The notes: generated from the sequence alone by a model not told the origin. Positions 30,367 to 43,354 are shown, numbered from the stretch's first letter. The stretch is 64,000 bases of DNA from Lunularia cruciata (GCA_948567375.1 OX419758.1:47011473-47075472); one strand, 5' to 3'. Numbers and translations are program-made.

Positions 30367-32085
30367 TAGGGAATTTTGCCTTTTTCATGTGGAAATCTTT
30401 GTGAGACTTAGATGGAAATATTTTTTTGTTATAGTTTTGATTTAAATTTTCTAGAACTCAATAGAAAGCATGAGAGATACACTTTCCAATGATATAAAGT
30501 AGACCTCAATCTAACTAGTATGGCTTACTTAACAAATCTCAAACTTTGGCAGATTTTTGTGCTTTTCACCTAAATTTTGAAATCCATAATTGAGTATTTA
30601 GTCCTGATTTTTGGTAGGCTTTCAAAAAAAAGTTGTCTTAAAAATATCCATAATCCTTACTAACAATCAAGCAACATAAACTTTTCAATCATAATCATAA
30701 ATGGAAGAATTCACATTCAATTATGATTGAAGGTAGAAATGCTCCATTCAACTTATGATAATAATTTAGTACAGTTTTTTGCATCAACTCTCATTATTAA
30801 TAAACCTTGACACAAATTTTTTTTTATATTAGTTGGTTATACCTCATTCTAGACCTCTATGAACTTTGAAAGCTTGTTCGAGCCCAATCCTTAGATAAAG
30901 ATCAATTCCCAAGTTGTGCTAACTATTGAGCTCTACAAACCAAACTAAACGTGATCAAAGACCTTGTGTTATCTATTTAAAGAATTTACTTGAAATGCTT
31001 GCATAGAGGCACAAGACCTAACCACCAACAATACTCTAAGTTTTGATGGCTTAATTCAAATAGAGCTTGAGAAGCAACCAAAACTCCAAACCTAATCATA
31101 ATCTTCTCCTCAACAATTTCATTTCCAATGCTCAAACTTAAATCAATCACATCAAATTTGATATTGACTCAAACATTAAAAAAAATAAACTCAACACGAT
31201 AAGCAATTTTTTCTCTAACCCTACTAAAACATCATGAAAAGATATGACAAAACTCTTAAAATCTTCAAAGTTGTTCATTTGGATATGAGTTCAATCCTCT
31301 TGATTCAATTGGTCTTAACCTATTGAAAAACTAATCAAATCACTCATTTTTTTACTCCAAACCATAACATATTAGCTCTTCTCTTCAATTGTAGTCTACT
31401 TTTGCCAAATGCTATCCGCAAAGTCCAACAAAGCTTGAAAATTGTAGACTTCTCTTGTTGTGATCTATTCACTTGCAATTTTGTCACTTAGCTTTTTCTT
31501 TTTTGACCAATGGACCACACAACTCAACCTTGAAGCCCTTGAATGAAATTAAGTATTTCTCCTTCTACAAAAGCACTTAAATTAACAAGTCCCAGACCTA
31601 TCCATAAGTAAGCACATGAAGGACAATAAGACACCATGGTCTCTATCGCCAACACCATAAATGCAGGCCCAAAATGTGCTACCATCCAAGCTCAAATGTG
31701 ATCACGGTGCAAAATCTGAAGGTTGATGAGAAAAGGATTCAAGAATAGCATATCAAGAGCATGGAATATCTTTTGTTCCAACTCTTCATCCAGTGCTCTA
31801 GCTCCCGTGCTCTAGTACAACTCTCATTCCCAACATCCTTCTTCTGCTCAAGACTCCTAAACTAAAACACACCTTGTCTATCAAATCTCAACCACATATA
31901 CACATCAAAGCCCTCAAAGAGAACACAATAGTAATCCACATGGCCAATCACTTGAATGTACATAGATTTCTCACTTGACAATAACTTAATTATGAGATCT
32001 ATCATACAATCAACTCCAATAATATAGAAATAAACTGCACTAACTACTCTTTCATTGGCTATACAAACCACAGTATAACAATGCA
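30367..32085 (-). repeat. Rep-E copy 1, main part
   Basis: The reverse complement matches 52,345-54,030 block by block: GGAGTTTTGGT near 31,050, GATCTCATAATTAAGTTATTG near 32,000, and CATCTAAGT then AAAAAGGCA at the MetR-2 junction. The minus-strand frame 32086-31862 (SMYIQVIGHVDYYCVLFEGF) is matched by SMYMYMIGHMYYGVVLFEGF in copy 2. An old dispersed repeat with one recognisable ORF of unknown function. Confidence 0.72.
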
Positions 32086-33309
32086 AGTTTTAGTAATTTT
32101 GCCATCTTGGAAATTATGGGAGGTTCAATTATTAGTGCATCATTTGGGTTACAAATTTCACTATTTTTGTTATTATCCATGTAGATATATGCAAAATCTA
32201 TTTCTAAAACTCCATATTTTTCTATAAAGAAAATTGAAGCATTAGCTTCATCTAGTGTGTGCATTAACAATATAGAGTACATTGTCAAAGGGTATATCTC
32301 TGTTGTTAGGTCTGCTAAAAGGACCAAAGTAGACACCACCAAAATGGCTATGAATTTATAAATACATATGTGTTATCTAGGGGTATATCTTTGATATGAG
32401 GTCTACCAAAGGAGCAAAGTGGACACTATGAAAACACCTTTGAATTAATATAAACATATGTGCCAATGGGAAGAAAGGTTTAGTGTTAAAATGAACCTTA
32501 ATCAAAATTAGCAAAGTTTGGGAATTTCTTGTCAATTTTATATTCTCAAGCAAATGTGATAAATATTGTGGATGAGGTCTAAAACTCATGAGAGATAGCA
32601 TTTATGGAAGCATAAATTATATTATGAATAGGTAAGACTTATTAATCCAAAAAATATAATAAATTAATGCTTTATATTGCAAATACATTAGAATATAATG
32701 AGCATCTTGGGACCTAATTTAAAATTTTGCTTTAAACTTGATAAATCTATGGTACAGGTATCCCATCTATGGCCATGCCATCCAACAAATATAGCATTTA
32801 TGATGATTAAAATAAAAAACTTCTATCATTATTTAATTCATTGATAATTTTATAATCTATTGATGTTTGAAAATTAATATAATTTAAATTCAACTAAAAC
32901 TGATGTTTTCTAATGAGAAGTGATAGCACTACTTGGGATAGAAGAGGTTTGTTGCATTACACCAAAAAAACTTTGCTTCATTTTATAATATTTATTATTA
33001 TATTATTATTATTATTTATACTCCAATACTTAATTCTTGTAGATTAATTTTATCATAGAAAATCAGATTCTAAATTATTTTTATCATATAATATAAAATG
33101 ATATTCTCACTTTCTTATTTTAAAAACATAACCCAAGTGCATATTTTTTATTTATTTTTCCTATTCTAAGTTGCTAAAATAACAACCCTATAGTATGCAT
33201 TAACCAAAATTATACTCCAAATTTGAAACTAATATTTTATACAGTAATTATTATTAGTTAACTATTAATATCATGAAAAAATATAAGTCCACAACATATC
33301 TAGTTAACA
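32086..33309. other. AT-rich non-coding DNA
   Basis: 32,086-32,600 holds two near-copies of a short block (GTATATCT, GATATGAGGTCT / TGTTAGGTCTGC, GGA-CAAAGTGGACAC). The rest is strongly AT-rich with ATT runs near 33,000. No gene. Confidence 0.4.
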
Positions 33310-35905
33310 TAGTATGCATCCTATAGTGATCCACCTTGGCTTCCATGTAGCAAAATTTCATTTTTAAAGTAGTTCCAATACATAGTAATACCAAAGATTG
33401 TGAACAAAGGCAAATAAAAATCATTAGTTGTTAAATGAGCACCTCATAAAGTTAGTAAATCATCATACAACAACTAAAACCTACTTCAATGGCATGAGGA
33501 TCAAGTGTTCATATCTTGACATGGCTTTCTCAACCATTGTTATTTGAACAAAGATAAAAAATAAAAACAATCATAAGAATACAAAGGTAACAAAGATGTA
33601 ATTTTGTTACAAAGTTCAATGGATACAAACTTCTATCCAAAAAAACTTCCACCATCAAATGAAGTATTACCAAATGCCATGCCATAGAAATTCAGGCACC
33701 ACACATGGATACACCATCAAAGGATGTACTCTTGACCATTTGGCACCAATTGACATGCATTTGGAGATGTGACCATGACCATTTACTAACCATCACAGTG
33801 GTTGAAGGATGGACCAATTTTGTAAGGACTATAGAATGATATTGCCACCCAACAAGGAGGAACTTTTCACTTGTCATGTTGTCAAAGTTTTGTAATGTTG
33901 TATAGGAATTTGTCTTTGCTTCCAACAAGAATCACTTTTTTGTCAACAAAGTCCAAAAACTTGAGAGTTTATGTAGGAAGGTGTTGGTGATAGAGTAGAT
34001 TTGTGAATCAAAATATTTTGAGCAATGGCAAGATGAACCTTGGAGTGAAGAGAAAAGTAGAATCTATAGAATTGTAAGCAAACCTCTCAAAATTTCTAAG
34101 TGGGCTTTCTATTATACATCCAATTACATATAAAGTTTAGAGTCTTGGAATCTAGAGTTCTTGATAGGGGATTGGAGTTTGTCAACCGTATTCCTACTAA
34201 AGAAGATTTGAGCAAACCCTAGCATGACTAGCAACAAATTGGGAGGAAGTCCAACATTATGGAAAAAAAGACCATTGGCAATGAGTGTTGGGATAAGAGT
34301 GCTCCCATTTGGCCAAATTTAAATAGACAACCAACATGGTTGTCAAAGTAAGAGTCTAAAGGATAGAATTAAAGACTCATTTGTTTGTAGGAGGTCTTAA
34401 AATAGATACAAGATAGACGATCTTAAGATTCCTACCCAATGAGTCATAAGCAAAAAAATAATGAAGTTATTCAAGTTGAAAAAGGCCTATGTAAACCTAA
34501 AGTATGCAATCTTCTTCTAGCTTGTACACAAAAAACAATTGGTAAGTTAGGCCATGATGTTCAATAAGCAAGTTGGTCAACTATTGGAAGATACAATGGA
34601 AGGGATACCCATGGTTTTAGCCCCTTCATTTTAATTTCATTTCAAACCTCTTGATGGAAGAAGAGAAGGAGAAAATGTCCTAGCTATTTCTACCCTCCAA
34701 AAAATTTTAGTAGACATCTAAGATATCTAAAGAGATTAAAAATATCATAAGGCAAACAAAGAGTTTGCTCATACAAAGAATTTTTTACCAATTGAAGAAA
34801 TGTACAACAAAATAAAATTTCAAGAAAGCATCCATAATGATACCCAAGATTCAGGTTTCAAAGAACAAGAATGAATTGTTTAGACAATTGACATATTACC
34901 TATCAAGAGTGGAAGCAAAGAAGCCTCAAGAAATAATAAGGAACCAAAACAATGGGTAAGGTTGATCAATCTACATCAATAATGGGTAAGAGAGAAACCT
35001 CACTAGATAACACAAGAGTAAGAAGTGATTACTCCGTCAACAAAATCTTGTTACATGCACCAAACAACAATATATACATAGGAGACTATAACAATGAACC
35101 ACGATCCTTACTGGTGCTAAACAAGGATATGAACATAAGGTTATCTTCTTCATCCAAAGGAAGGAGCCCAAGGAAAAAGACAAGTAAATCCCTATTTCCA
35201 AGAAGAAGATACCAATAGAGGCATTACTCTTGATTGACCTTGTCTTAGGATTGCATAACAATAAGGCAAAGTCATCAAGAACAAAGGATGATGATGAAAC
35301 ATGGCCTATGGAGCAAGAAATGGCTAAAACAGATTGTCATCCAAGTATAAAGCCACTTACAAAAGCCAACATAATCAAACTAAGGCAAGAAGAGTCCACA
35401 AGAGGACAATGGCACAATAGCCAAACCATGTTATTGGCCTCCATGGAGAATGGAAGGATAGTGATCAATATCAATCTACAAACATGCAGCCAAAAAATGG
35501 GTAAAAAACAAAGAATATGAGTATGACCAAGGATTCCTTATGTTGCATGAAATGAAAAAACAACTTGCTCTTGTGGTTGATGGAAATACACATCATTATG
35601 CCCATGATGGAGGCCTTGGAGGAATTCTTGCCATTCTACAAGGAACCCAACACTAATGTTAATGATCCAACAAAACTAGTATGACATTTGCATAAGTAGC
35701 ATAAACTACGGCCAAGGAGAAGTCTCTCATTCATAACAAATTAAACAAAGCAACAAAGTGGATTGAGGAGGAAGTAATTGCTTTGAAGGAGAAAAGTAGA
35801 ATACTAGAGAAAATCTAGAAACATGAACTCCTTGACAATAGCAACACATGGTTATATTTCAATTGAAATAATAGGTCAACAACCTTGGTAACAAGGTTGT
35901 AACCA
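33310..35905 (+). repeat. TatC flanking unit, left copy (LTR with or without adjoining ORF)
   Basis: About 2.59 kb matched along its length by 59,220-62,410 (minus the 0.6-kb solo LTR there). Shared landmarks are GGCTTCCATGTA near the start, ACCATTTGGCACCAA, CAACAAGGAGG, and an ORF-bearing second half. Either it is a 2.6-kb LTR containing an ORF, or a ~0.85-kb LTR plus the first internal ORF of two elements sharing an LTR. Confidence 0.65.
34220..35900 (+). pseudogene. Unknown ORF of the TatC unit, left copy
   Basis: Begins with an ATG at about 34,228 (MTSNKLGGSPTLW), matched by MSGNKGSLVLW at 60,731. The best-conserved parts are IDLVLGLHNNKAKSS with DDDETWPMEQE at 35,230-35,320, and KKQLALVVDG with PMMEALEEFLPFY (in another frame) at 35,550-35,640. 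KATKWIEEEVIALKEK near 35,755 closes it. The composition is charged and helical. Conservation of frame between two copies argues it was translated. No known domain is recognised. Confidence 0.5.
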
Positions 35906-36498
35906 TGGGATCTCTTTGGCAATTAAGTAGGAGATGTATAAATTGCTTAGGCTTGATGATCACCATGCTCATTTATTATATCCTTCTTTTGCAATAAACA
36001 AAATTTATACCATCAAGACTATTGAGTTGATGTGTGTGTATTAGTCTGCACTTTATATGAGTGACTACATGCTTCATTGAGTAAGAGTGAAGAATCTTGA
36101 TGTATGAGCAAAGATACTTAGTGTGAAGGATCATTCATGTGGAACATGAGTATGCAACTCTAGAGGCTCTATAGATGTCAAGAACAATACAAGGATAGGC
36201 TACCAAACACCTAAAGTATAATAAAGTAACAATACCTTGTAAGATTAAGCAACATATTCATTCAAGACTCTTCTTATGCCTTCTAGATGGGGTAGAACAC
36301 TTCTTGTAGTTGTAGTTGTTATGATGATAGGACTCTCAAATTCCTACTTCTACTTTGTATGTGCATTCTAAGATCAATGTGTAGTACCTCATAGTCAAGT
36401 TGATTGTATGGAATTATGAAGCTCATAATACAAAAGAAACACTCAAATTTTCCAAGTGATTCAATAGCCTTAATTTGGAACTGGTTTTATTAAGTGGT
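35906..36498. other. TatC internal or inserted DNA, unassigned
   Basis: No frame or motif. This is where the left and right TatC units stop matching. Confidence 0.35.
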
Positions 36499-37233
36499 TG
36501 TAATACTTTGAGGACAAGAGAAGAGAGAAAACACAGATTACACACTCAAACATTTGATGCCCCAAAGGAGCACTTTGTCTTTATTATATAGACAAAGAGG
36601 ATCTCCTCCAAGGAAGCTCCACCATAGAATTAGGCACATAGATAGGTGACATGTCAACAAGCTCCACCATTGGATTACTTACTTGGATGGGTGACATGTC
36701 TGGTCTATGTCCTATTTGGTTGGTCAAACAAGCTTTGACCAGAGGGAATCTTTTAGGGAATCTTCTTGTAGGAATCTCAAAATCATGTAAGGTACCATTG
36801 GAAAGCTCTCAATGAGACAAAGCAGGAGGAGGGAAGGCCAACCGTTCCTCTACTTGGAGGAAGGATTCTGCACATTTTTAGGCCTAATTCATCCATTTAG
36901 GCCTCCAAAATTACCTTCAAAGATTTCAGGCATCTTTCAGTTCCTATTCTATTAGTAGAAATCCCCTTTTGGTGATACCTCTTTCTGATCTGTTTAGTCC
37001 ATCATGTGTAACATTCTTCCCGATGTTATCAAACCAATTCTCACCTTTAAATCATATGTTTAGCTATTGGTTCTAAGGTTCTCAAGTCTATTTTGGTTTT
37101 TGCCCTATTAGTAAAAGTACTCTTTTGGTGATAGTTCTATTTGATCTATTTTGACCATCATGTATAACATCATTCTAGATGTTACCAAACCAAATTTCAC
37201 ATCTGGATCATATGGCTAGCTCTTGGTATTACA
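36499..37233 (-). mobile_element. ChrB-family solo LTR
   Basis: 735 bp, the reverse complement of the ChrB LTR from end to end (plus-strand start TGTAATACTTTGAGGAC, end CTTGGTATTACA). Flanked by GTGGT (36494-36498) and GGGGT (37234-37238), a 4/5 target duplication. No internal sequence remains, as expected after LTR-LTR recombination. Confidence 0.9.
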
Positions 37234-37238
37234 GGGGT

Positions 37239-38217
37239 TAACAAAGAAATCCAATGCAACATGACCTTCATTACAAAAGGATCATCACATTTGTGAATCC
37301 TTTGGATTACATCTATATTGAATTTTATAACCTGTGATTTTTATATTTTCATAGCTTGCTAGAGGTGGTGACCTTACACTCTTCTAGGAATGACTTTGCC
37401 TAAGAGGTTAAATACAAAAAAATAGACTTTCAGCTTTTTGATACTTTATCTCATATTTAGCCACCTTCAACATGTATCTTTGTGGGACTGGCCAATTCTT
37501 ACCACATTATTGCAAATTGAGACAACAATAAGTCATTATATTTTAGGCACTATTATCAAGGATACACTCCTTGGAGTGGCTAAAATTGAGATAGCATGAG
37601 TCCATGAATGTCATCAAGGAATCAGGTACTAGATGTCATTCAAACCTCATATGAACATAGAGCTTTCTTGAGAAACTAGAAGAAAGATGTTGAAGTACTC
37701 TCTACACTACATAAAAATCTCAAGATGGATTTGACCATCTTGAGAGAAATTTTTTGAAGGGTATGGAACTACCTACTTGATGCCTATATTTGAACAAAGA
37801 GGAAGTTGGGTTTAAGAATGTCAAACATTAGGCACTTCTTACCTCCTCTTTGTTGACTAACACCGCACTAACTAGAACTATCAACCAATGGTTTGTGGTT
37901 GAAAAGGAGGACACTTAACAAAATTTCAATGATAAAGATGTTTTATAGAGGTCCATGTGAAGCATTCTATTGAACTAGGAAACTAAAGAGCAATCTTCCT
38001 CCTTGGTCACCATTGAGCTCTTTGTTGAGCTTACCATTAGAAGGATGCACACACAAACTGCCTGCATGAGAAGAGAGTATGACTCCCAACTTGATAAAAT
38101 CTAAGGACAACTCAAAGCTACCATCCAAAGGCAAGTGAGAATCATAATTCTTTCCATGCATGGTGCTTGCTTATGATCTTTTTAGCAATTTTCATATGAA
38201 GCGGATCTTGTAGCTTG
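37239..38217 (+). pseudogene. TatC region upstream of gag, weak coding trace
   Basis: From about 37,790 a frame with many stops reads KEEVGFKNVKH, then LVTIELFVELTIRRMHTQTACMRREYDSQL near 38,000. Probably the N-terminal gag region; no domain recognised. Confidence 0.35.
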
Positions 38218-38279
38218 TTATCTTTGACCATGGCAAATCATGCTCTCTTCACACAACAAAACTACAAAAGTTCAAGAGG

Positions 38280-38755
38280 CAAGATAAGGAGGATGACCTT
38301 GATACTTTCTTAAGGGAATTTGATGCCATTTGGTCACTAATGGAAAGATGTAGATGCCAACCAGCTATAGATATTTCCAAGCCTATTAAGGAAAAAATCT
38401 TGGAACTAGTACATGCATGTGAGCAAGGATCCAATGAATATGGTAGACTAGCAAAAAAATTTGGTCAATTCTTGAATCATTTTTGTGAGTCAAACTACAA
38501 GGCAAATGTGTTTGCCATGCTCAACAATCTCAAGCAAAAACAAAATGAGAAACTAAGGGACTATACAAAGAAGTTCCAAAGTGTTCTAAGTAGAGTACCA
38601 AATAGAGGTGCCGCCTTAGGTTACTTAGATGCTCAAGTAGTGGCCTGGTTCCTACAAGGCTTACCCATAGAACTTCATGTTTTTTCCAAGGAACAAGAGC
38701 ATGATACATTGGCAAAGGTGATAATGTTGGCCAAGTTGTACAAATTGGTCTGACT
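38280..38755 (+). pseudogene. gag: TatC gag
   Basis: The 137-residue open part from 38,340 contains QKQNEKLRDYTKKFQSVLSR and VVAWFLQGLP, the typical C-terminal half of a plant gypsy capsid domain (the LRDY-x-KRF and FLxGL blocks). TGA ends it at about 38,752. Further decayed frames follow to 40.2 kb, including a possible knuckle region (39,040-39,110: AYCVGKIGHANIE) with lost Cys residues. Confidence 0.7.
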
Positions 38756-39029
38756 AAATCTCTCGATAAAGATAGCTTGTAGTTGTGGTTCAAGGAAAAG
38801 TAAGAATGGGATCAAAGCAAAGGGAAAATCATTCAACAAGGCCTCCTTGTCAAAATTCTTATCCTTTGAAGACAAGGAATAGCAATGTAAGGAGTGAAAG
38901 TGACATTGTCATCATGCGGTAGTGACCATCCCTAAGGCATCTATGTAGTTGGGTACAAAGTTGAAATACTTATTAAGGAGTTTTTTAACTTCAAGGTCCA
39001 ACAAGTTGGAGGAGGAGAATGATGTAAAC

Positions 39030-40400
39030 TACCTTTATATACCCAACCCAAAATTTGGTGCATAGCTTGTGGGAAGATCAGACATGCTAACATTGAGTTG
39101 ATGAGAAATTGTCCTTCTTCTTCAATGCACCAAGTGGAATAGACTCCTATATAGGAAGAGCAACCATATTGCATGGCAAAGGAAGACCATGTGTTTGCTA
39201 TATAGAATGTTGCTCCAAAGGCACCAAAGAATGTGCATATATAACATTTGTGGTCCTTTGTTTTGTATCAAGAGAATATGGTATTGATATATCAAAATGA
39301 ATGGATCTTCCATGGTGACAAAACACTACTCCTAGCTCATATAATAACTGAAAAAGTAAAGGACATTGGATCTCGACTTTCTTGAGCCTCATTGACCAAT
39401 ACCCTATGTCCTATTGTGCGGAAATGCAAAGGATAAGGATATATGCAAGCTAACTATCCTCAACCACCAATGGAAAAACCTTTGGTAAGGCATGTGAACA
39501 TACCTCCTAAGTCTAGTGAAGATGCATAGGTTCACCATGTCACTTTCAAAGAACCCATAGAGGTAGATCTTCTTTTATTTGAGGAAGATGATTTTGCTAG
39601 ATTTGGAGGTAAACCATGTAGATACCTGGTCATGAAAGGAAGAAGTGAGTAACAAGTCTACCTCAAAATCAAAAAATTCTCCCAAACCAAAGAGGAATAA
39701 AATTTGCCTAAGAAAATCCTATCCAAGAAAGAGATGAAACTTTTGGCCAAAATTAAATGAAAGAAGAATCAAAAGTACTAAGGAGAAGCATTGATAAAAA
39801 TATAGGAAGGACAAACCATCATACAAGGGAAAGCCAAAGTGGATCAAACATCCAAAATGCCTGCCACACACTATTCTCTTAATTTCAAGAGAGAAGTTAA
39901 GAATCTTTGTATAGAGGAAATCTGGGAGAGACAAAAAGGTCATAGCAAATTGGAATCAAAATCCAAGAATGACCATCTTCCAACATGATTAGAGTACTTT
40001 AGTAAAAAAAAGGAATGCTGGAGAAGTGAACCACATGTCATTGATTGCCAACCTTCCTCCCCATCACTGTCAATTACTCCAACCTTCCTTGCCACAATGC
40101 TAATCCCAAATGAGAAGAAGACACCATCCACCATAGCCATAGCCTATGAATTGTTGGTATGAAGCACTACCATTACAAAGCTACCCCCAATGAAGAATAA
40201 TCTTAAGAAGAAACGATGAAGAGCTAGCTCGCTATTAGGGATAACACAATACAATATCATTGTAGACTTAGGATCTGAAAAGGTAGATGCAACTTTCAAA
40301 CAATTGTGGGAGGTTAATAAGTTGTATAAGAAGAAGCTAGTATTAGTCATTTGATGGGTACATAGCAAGTGGCAATCCAACCTTCCTATTATCTACTAGA
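39030..40400 (+). pseudogene. TatC gag-protease linker region
   Basis: Short, frequently interrupted plus-strand frames, Lys- and Ser-rich, e.g. VTFKEPIEVDLLLFEEDDFARFGG near 39,540-39,610. I cannot assign domains; position and strand fit the gag-to-protease region of TatC. Confidence 0.4.
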
Positions 40401-40459
40401 TAGAACTAAAGGATTTGGGTTCTACAAAAGTAAAAGTAGAAATTAATAGTTTCATGATT

Positions 40460-40700
40460 TGGTGAATACCTATTGATTTGGGATCAAGAGGGAATGTCAT
40501 GATAGAGGAGATGGCTCACAACCTAGGCTATAATACCTTCAAACCCATCCCAAAAATTTTCAAATTGTGTAGAAAAATAAGACAAAGGCCTCTAAGTATG
40601 TTGACTAAAGTTCCCACTATTATAACCTTCCATCTTCACTCCATCATTCTTTGTCTAAGAACAAAGAGAAGTTACCTAGTACTAATTGGAAGACCATGAT
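40460..40700 (+). pseudogene. TatC aspartic protease remnant
   Basis: IDLGSRGNVMIEEMAHNLGY at 40,474-40,530 resembles the LLDSGS-x-NVM-x3-A-x2-LG active site of gypsy proteases, with the middle D-S/T-G residue now Leu. The frame ends in TGA at about 40,697. Confidence 0.6.
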
Positions 40701-40951
40701 TGTATGCACCTACATGCAATTCAACTAGCGCTAACACAAAATCCGCTTCTAGGATATTGAGTCAATGCAATCCCAACCTATAATAATAAGCTAGAGTAAC
40801 CTTCCATCTTCACTCCATCGTTCTTTGTCTAATAACAAAGACAAGTTACCTAGTGCTAATTAGAAGAGCATGATTGTGTGCACCTAAGTGCAAGTCAACT
40901 AGCACTAACACAAACTCCACTTCTAGGATATTGAGGCGATGCAATCCCAAT
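40623..40951. repeat. 174-bp tandem duplication, second copy broken by ChrB
   Basis: Copy 1 is 40623-40796. Copy 2 is 40797-40951 and continues after ChrB at 47516 (CCAACCTATAATAATA). Both start TAACCTTCCATCTTCACTCC. Divergence is about 8-10% by eye. Confidence 0.9.
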
Positions 40952-41688
40952 TGTAATACCAAGAGCTAGCCATATGATCTAGATGTGAAATTTGGTTTGG
41001 TAACATCTAGAATGATGTTATACATGATGGTCAAAATAGATAAGATAGAAGTATCACCAAAAAAGTACTTCTAATAATAGAGCAAAACCAAAATAGACTT
41101 GAGACCCTTAGAACCAATAGCTAGACATATGATTTAAAGGTGAGAATTGGTTTGGTAACATCTTGAAGGATGTTACACATGATGTACTAAACAGATCAAA
41201 AAGAGGTGTCACCAAAAGGGGATTTCTACTAATAGAGTAGGAACCAAAATATGCCTGAAATCTTTGAAGGCAATTTCGGAGGCCTAAACGGATGAATTAG
41301 GCCTTGAAAATATCTACATTTCCCCCCAATGGAGGAACGGCTGGCCTTTCCTCCATCCTGCTTTGTCTCATTGAGAGTTTTCCAACGGTACCTTACTCAC
41401 GTGATTCTAAGATTCCTATAAGAAGATTCCCTAAAAGATTCCCTCCGGTCAAAGCTTGTTTGACCAACCAGATAGGACCTAGACCAGACATGTCACCCAT
41501 ACAAGTAAGTAATCCAAGGGTGGAGCTTGCTGACATGTCACCTATCTGTGTCCCTAATCTTATGGTGGAGCTTCCTTGGAGGAGATCCTCTTTGTCTATA
41601 TAATAAAGAGAAGGTGCTCCTTTGGGGCATCAAATGTTTGAGTGTGCAATATGTGTTTTCTCTCTTCTCTTGTCCTCGGAGTATTATA
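40952..41688 (+). repeat. ChrB 5' LTR
   Basis: 737 bp, TGTAATACC to ATTATA. It has a direct duplication of about 155 bp in its first half (40964-41118 and 41119-41270). TATA-like sequence TATATAATA near 41,597; primer site follows one base after the end. Confidence 0.92.
40964..41270 (+). repeat. 155-bp direct duplication within ChrB LTR
   Basis: Both units begin AGCTAGCCATATGAT or AGCTAGACATATGAT, share TTTGGTTTGGTAACATCT, and end near CCAAAATAGACTTGAGA / CCAAAATATGCCTGAAA. Present in both LTRs and the solo LTR, so it predates the insertions. Position fits an upstream (U3) enhancer duplication. Confidence 0.8.
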
Positions 41689-41689
41689 A

Positions 41690-41701
41690 TGGTATCAGAG
41701 C
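41690..41701 (+). other. ChrB primer binding site (initiator Met tRNA)
   Basis: TGGTATCAGAGC, one base after the LTR. Confidence 0.94.
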
Positions 41702-41828
41702 AAGTGTTTTAGTCCAAGAGAGTGAATCACTCCTCTTGGAATAGCACGAACTAGTGAAATTGAGTAATTTGAGGTGGAGAACATTGAGTAATTGCTAGAC
41801 TTAGGAAGGACTTTAGAGAGCGGATGGG

Positions 41829-42258
41829 ATGGATGGGCCGGGAGGAAAATTTCCCGCACCTAGCTTTCTATTCTCAAACCCATTCCACATCAAGGTTATG
41901 TACATCCAATGTAAGCAGATGAGGGTATTGCTAGTTTATCACTTTGGTGCAAAATTCATGGACAGAGTGATGAACTCACCAAACCCGGTGATTCTACCTG
42001 TGGTGATATACGACAGAGAGTGGCATTTGAAAATCTACATTCTATTATGATAATATGGATATGAATGTCCCAAATCCTCTCCCTTTCAACACTCAAGTAG
42101 AAATTTGTTATGTAGTGAGACCGAAAGTGATGTTTAAAGATTTTGTGGTTAGGAATTTTGGTGAGGAGTATTATCAACGTGTGATAGTTTCTGAGGTCCC
42201 AATGGTAGTTTCGATAGTTTTTGCACCTTCCAAAGTGATTACATTGACTTTGTATTGA
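41829..42258 (+). CDS. ChrB leader module, two related short frames
   Basis: Frame 41829-42050 ends with FGAKFMDRVMNSPNPVILPV, then VIYDREW. Frame 42055-42258 has FVVRNFGEEYYQRVIVSEVP. Both resemble the ChrA module (FGQDFLHMVTVSEEPLILPV), so ChrB appears to carry a diverged tandem pair. A region translated ahead of gag or as its N-terminus; family unknown. Confidence 0.5.
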
Positions 42259-42291
42259 AGTAGACATTAGCAATTGAGTGTTGTAGGAACT

Positions 42292-43354
42292 ATGGATCCG
42301 CAATTGCAAGAGTTGGTGCAAGGAATGCAAGGGATGTTGAATGAATTTTGAGAGATTAAGATGACCATAGAAACATTACAAAGTCAAGTGCAAATCCTCA
42401 GGAACGATCAAGCCATGCAAGAAGAAGAGCCGTCTCAAAACCTAGTACTTGCGATGGAAGTACTTGGAGAGGCACCCGTGCCTACAAACCCTATCAACGA
42501 TAAAGCCACATTGCTACTCCGGATGAAGAAGACCTGCAACATCGAGCCTTACAAGGGGCAGCGTACGATGGGAGTAGTGGAAAATTGGATCTCAAGAATG
42601 AATTGATATTTCTGATTGTTCTCAACAGAGATCATAGAGCATGCTGCAGGCTTGTTTGCATGTGGGTACTTGACCAATAAAGCCCTCACATGGTATGATG
42701 CTTGGGAATGATCTATGTTGGCACAAAGAAGGGAGGTCACATGGACAGCAATGCAAGAAGGATTGCTAAAGAATTTCCAATTGATGGATTTTGTGCAGAT
42801 GGCTCGAACTCGACTATGGAGATTGAGACAAAAGAATAGCGAACAAGAGTATGTGGAGGCATTTCTGGATCTACAGGTCGCAATTACCGACATGAGTCCA
42901 GCAGAGGCTCTTGACAATTTCAAACAAGGGTTGAAAGAGCGGATTCGCCAAGAAGTCATGGTGCAAAATTCTTGCACGGTATTTGAAGCCATTGCTTGTG
43001 CGTAGAGAATAGCAAGAGCATTAGGTGGAGGTGAAGGAGTGGTTCCACCTCAACATTATTGGGTAGAAATGTCACACATGGGTGGATCAGTACCGATGGA
43101 ATTGGGCAACCTTTGATTCCAAGGGAGCGGGGATGGGTAGAAGAACAAAGAGATGGAGTCCCACGAGGAGAAGGGACTCAAGTAGAACAACGCCGTTGTT
43201 ACAATCGTGGCCATATTAGGCATATATCTACCAATTGTCACACTCACTTCCCTAGAGGCTCTCGGCCTTTGTACAAGCAATCTTTGAACAACATGGAGAG
43301 GCACATTGAAGAGAAGGAGGTGGAAATCACTTTGGAAAACAAAGATCACCAGTA
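42292..43354 (+). pseudogene. gag: ChrB gag
   Basis: Starts at ATG 42292 (MDPQLQELVQGMQG). Capsid blocks include KTCNIEPYKGQR, ALTWYDAWE and RTRLWRLRQKNSEQEYVEAF, the latter typical of chromovirus gag. The nucleocapsid knuckle near 43,190-43,240 reads CYNRGHIRHISTNC, with the second Cys changed to Arg. Interrupted by TGA and TAG stops and a frame change before the knuckle. Confidence 0.83.
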
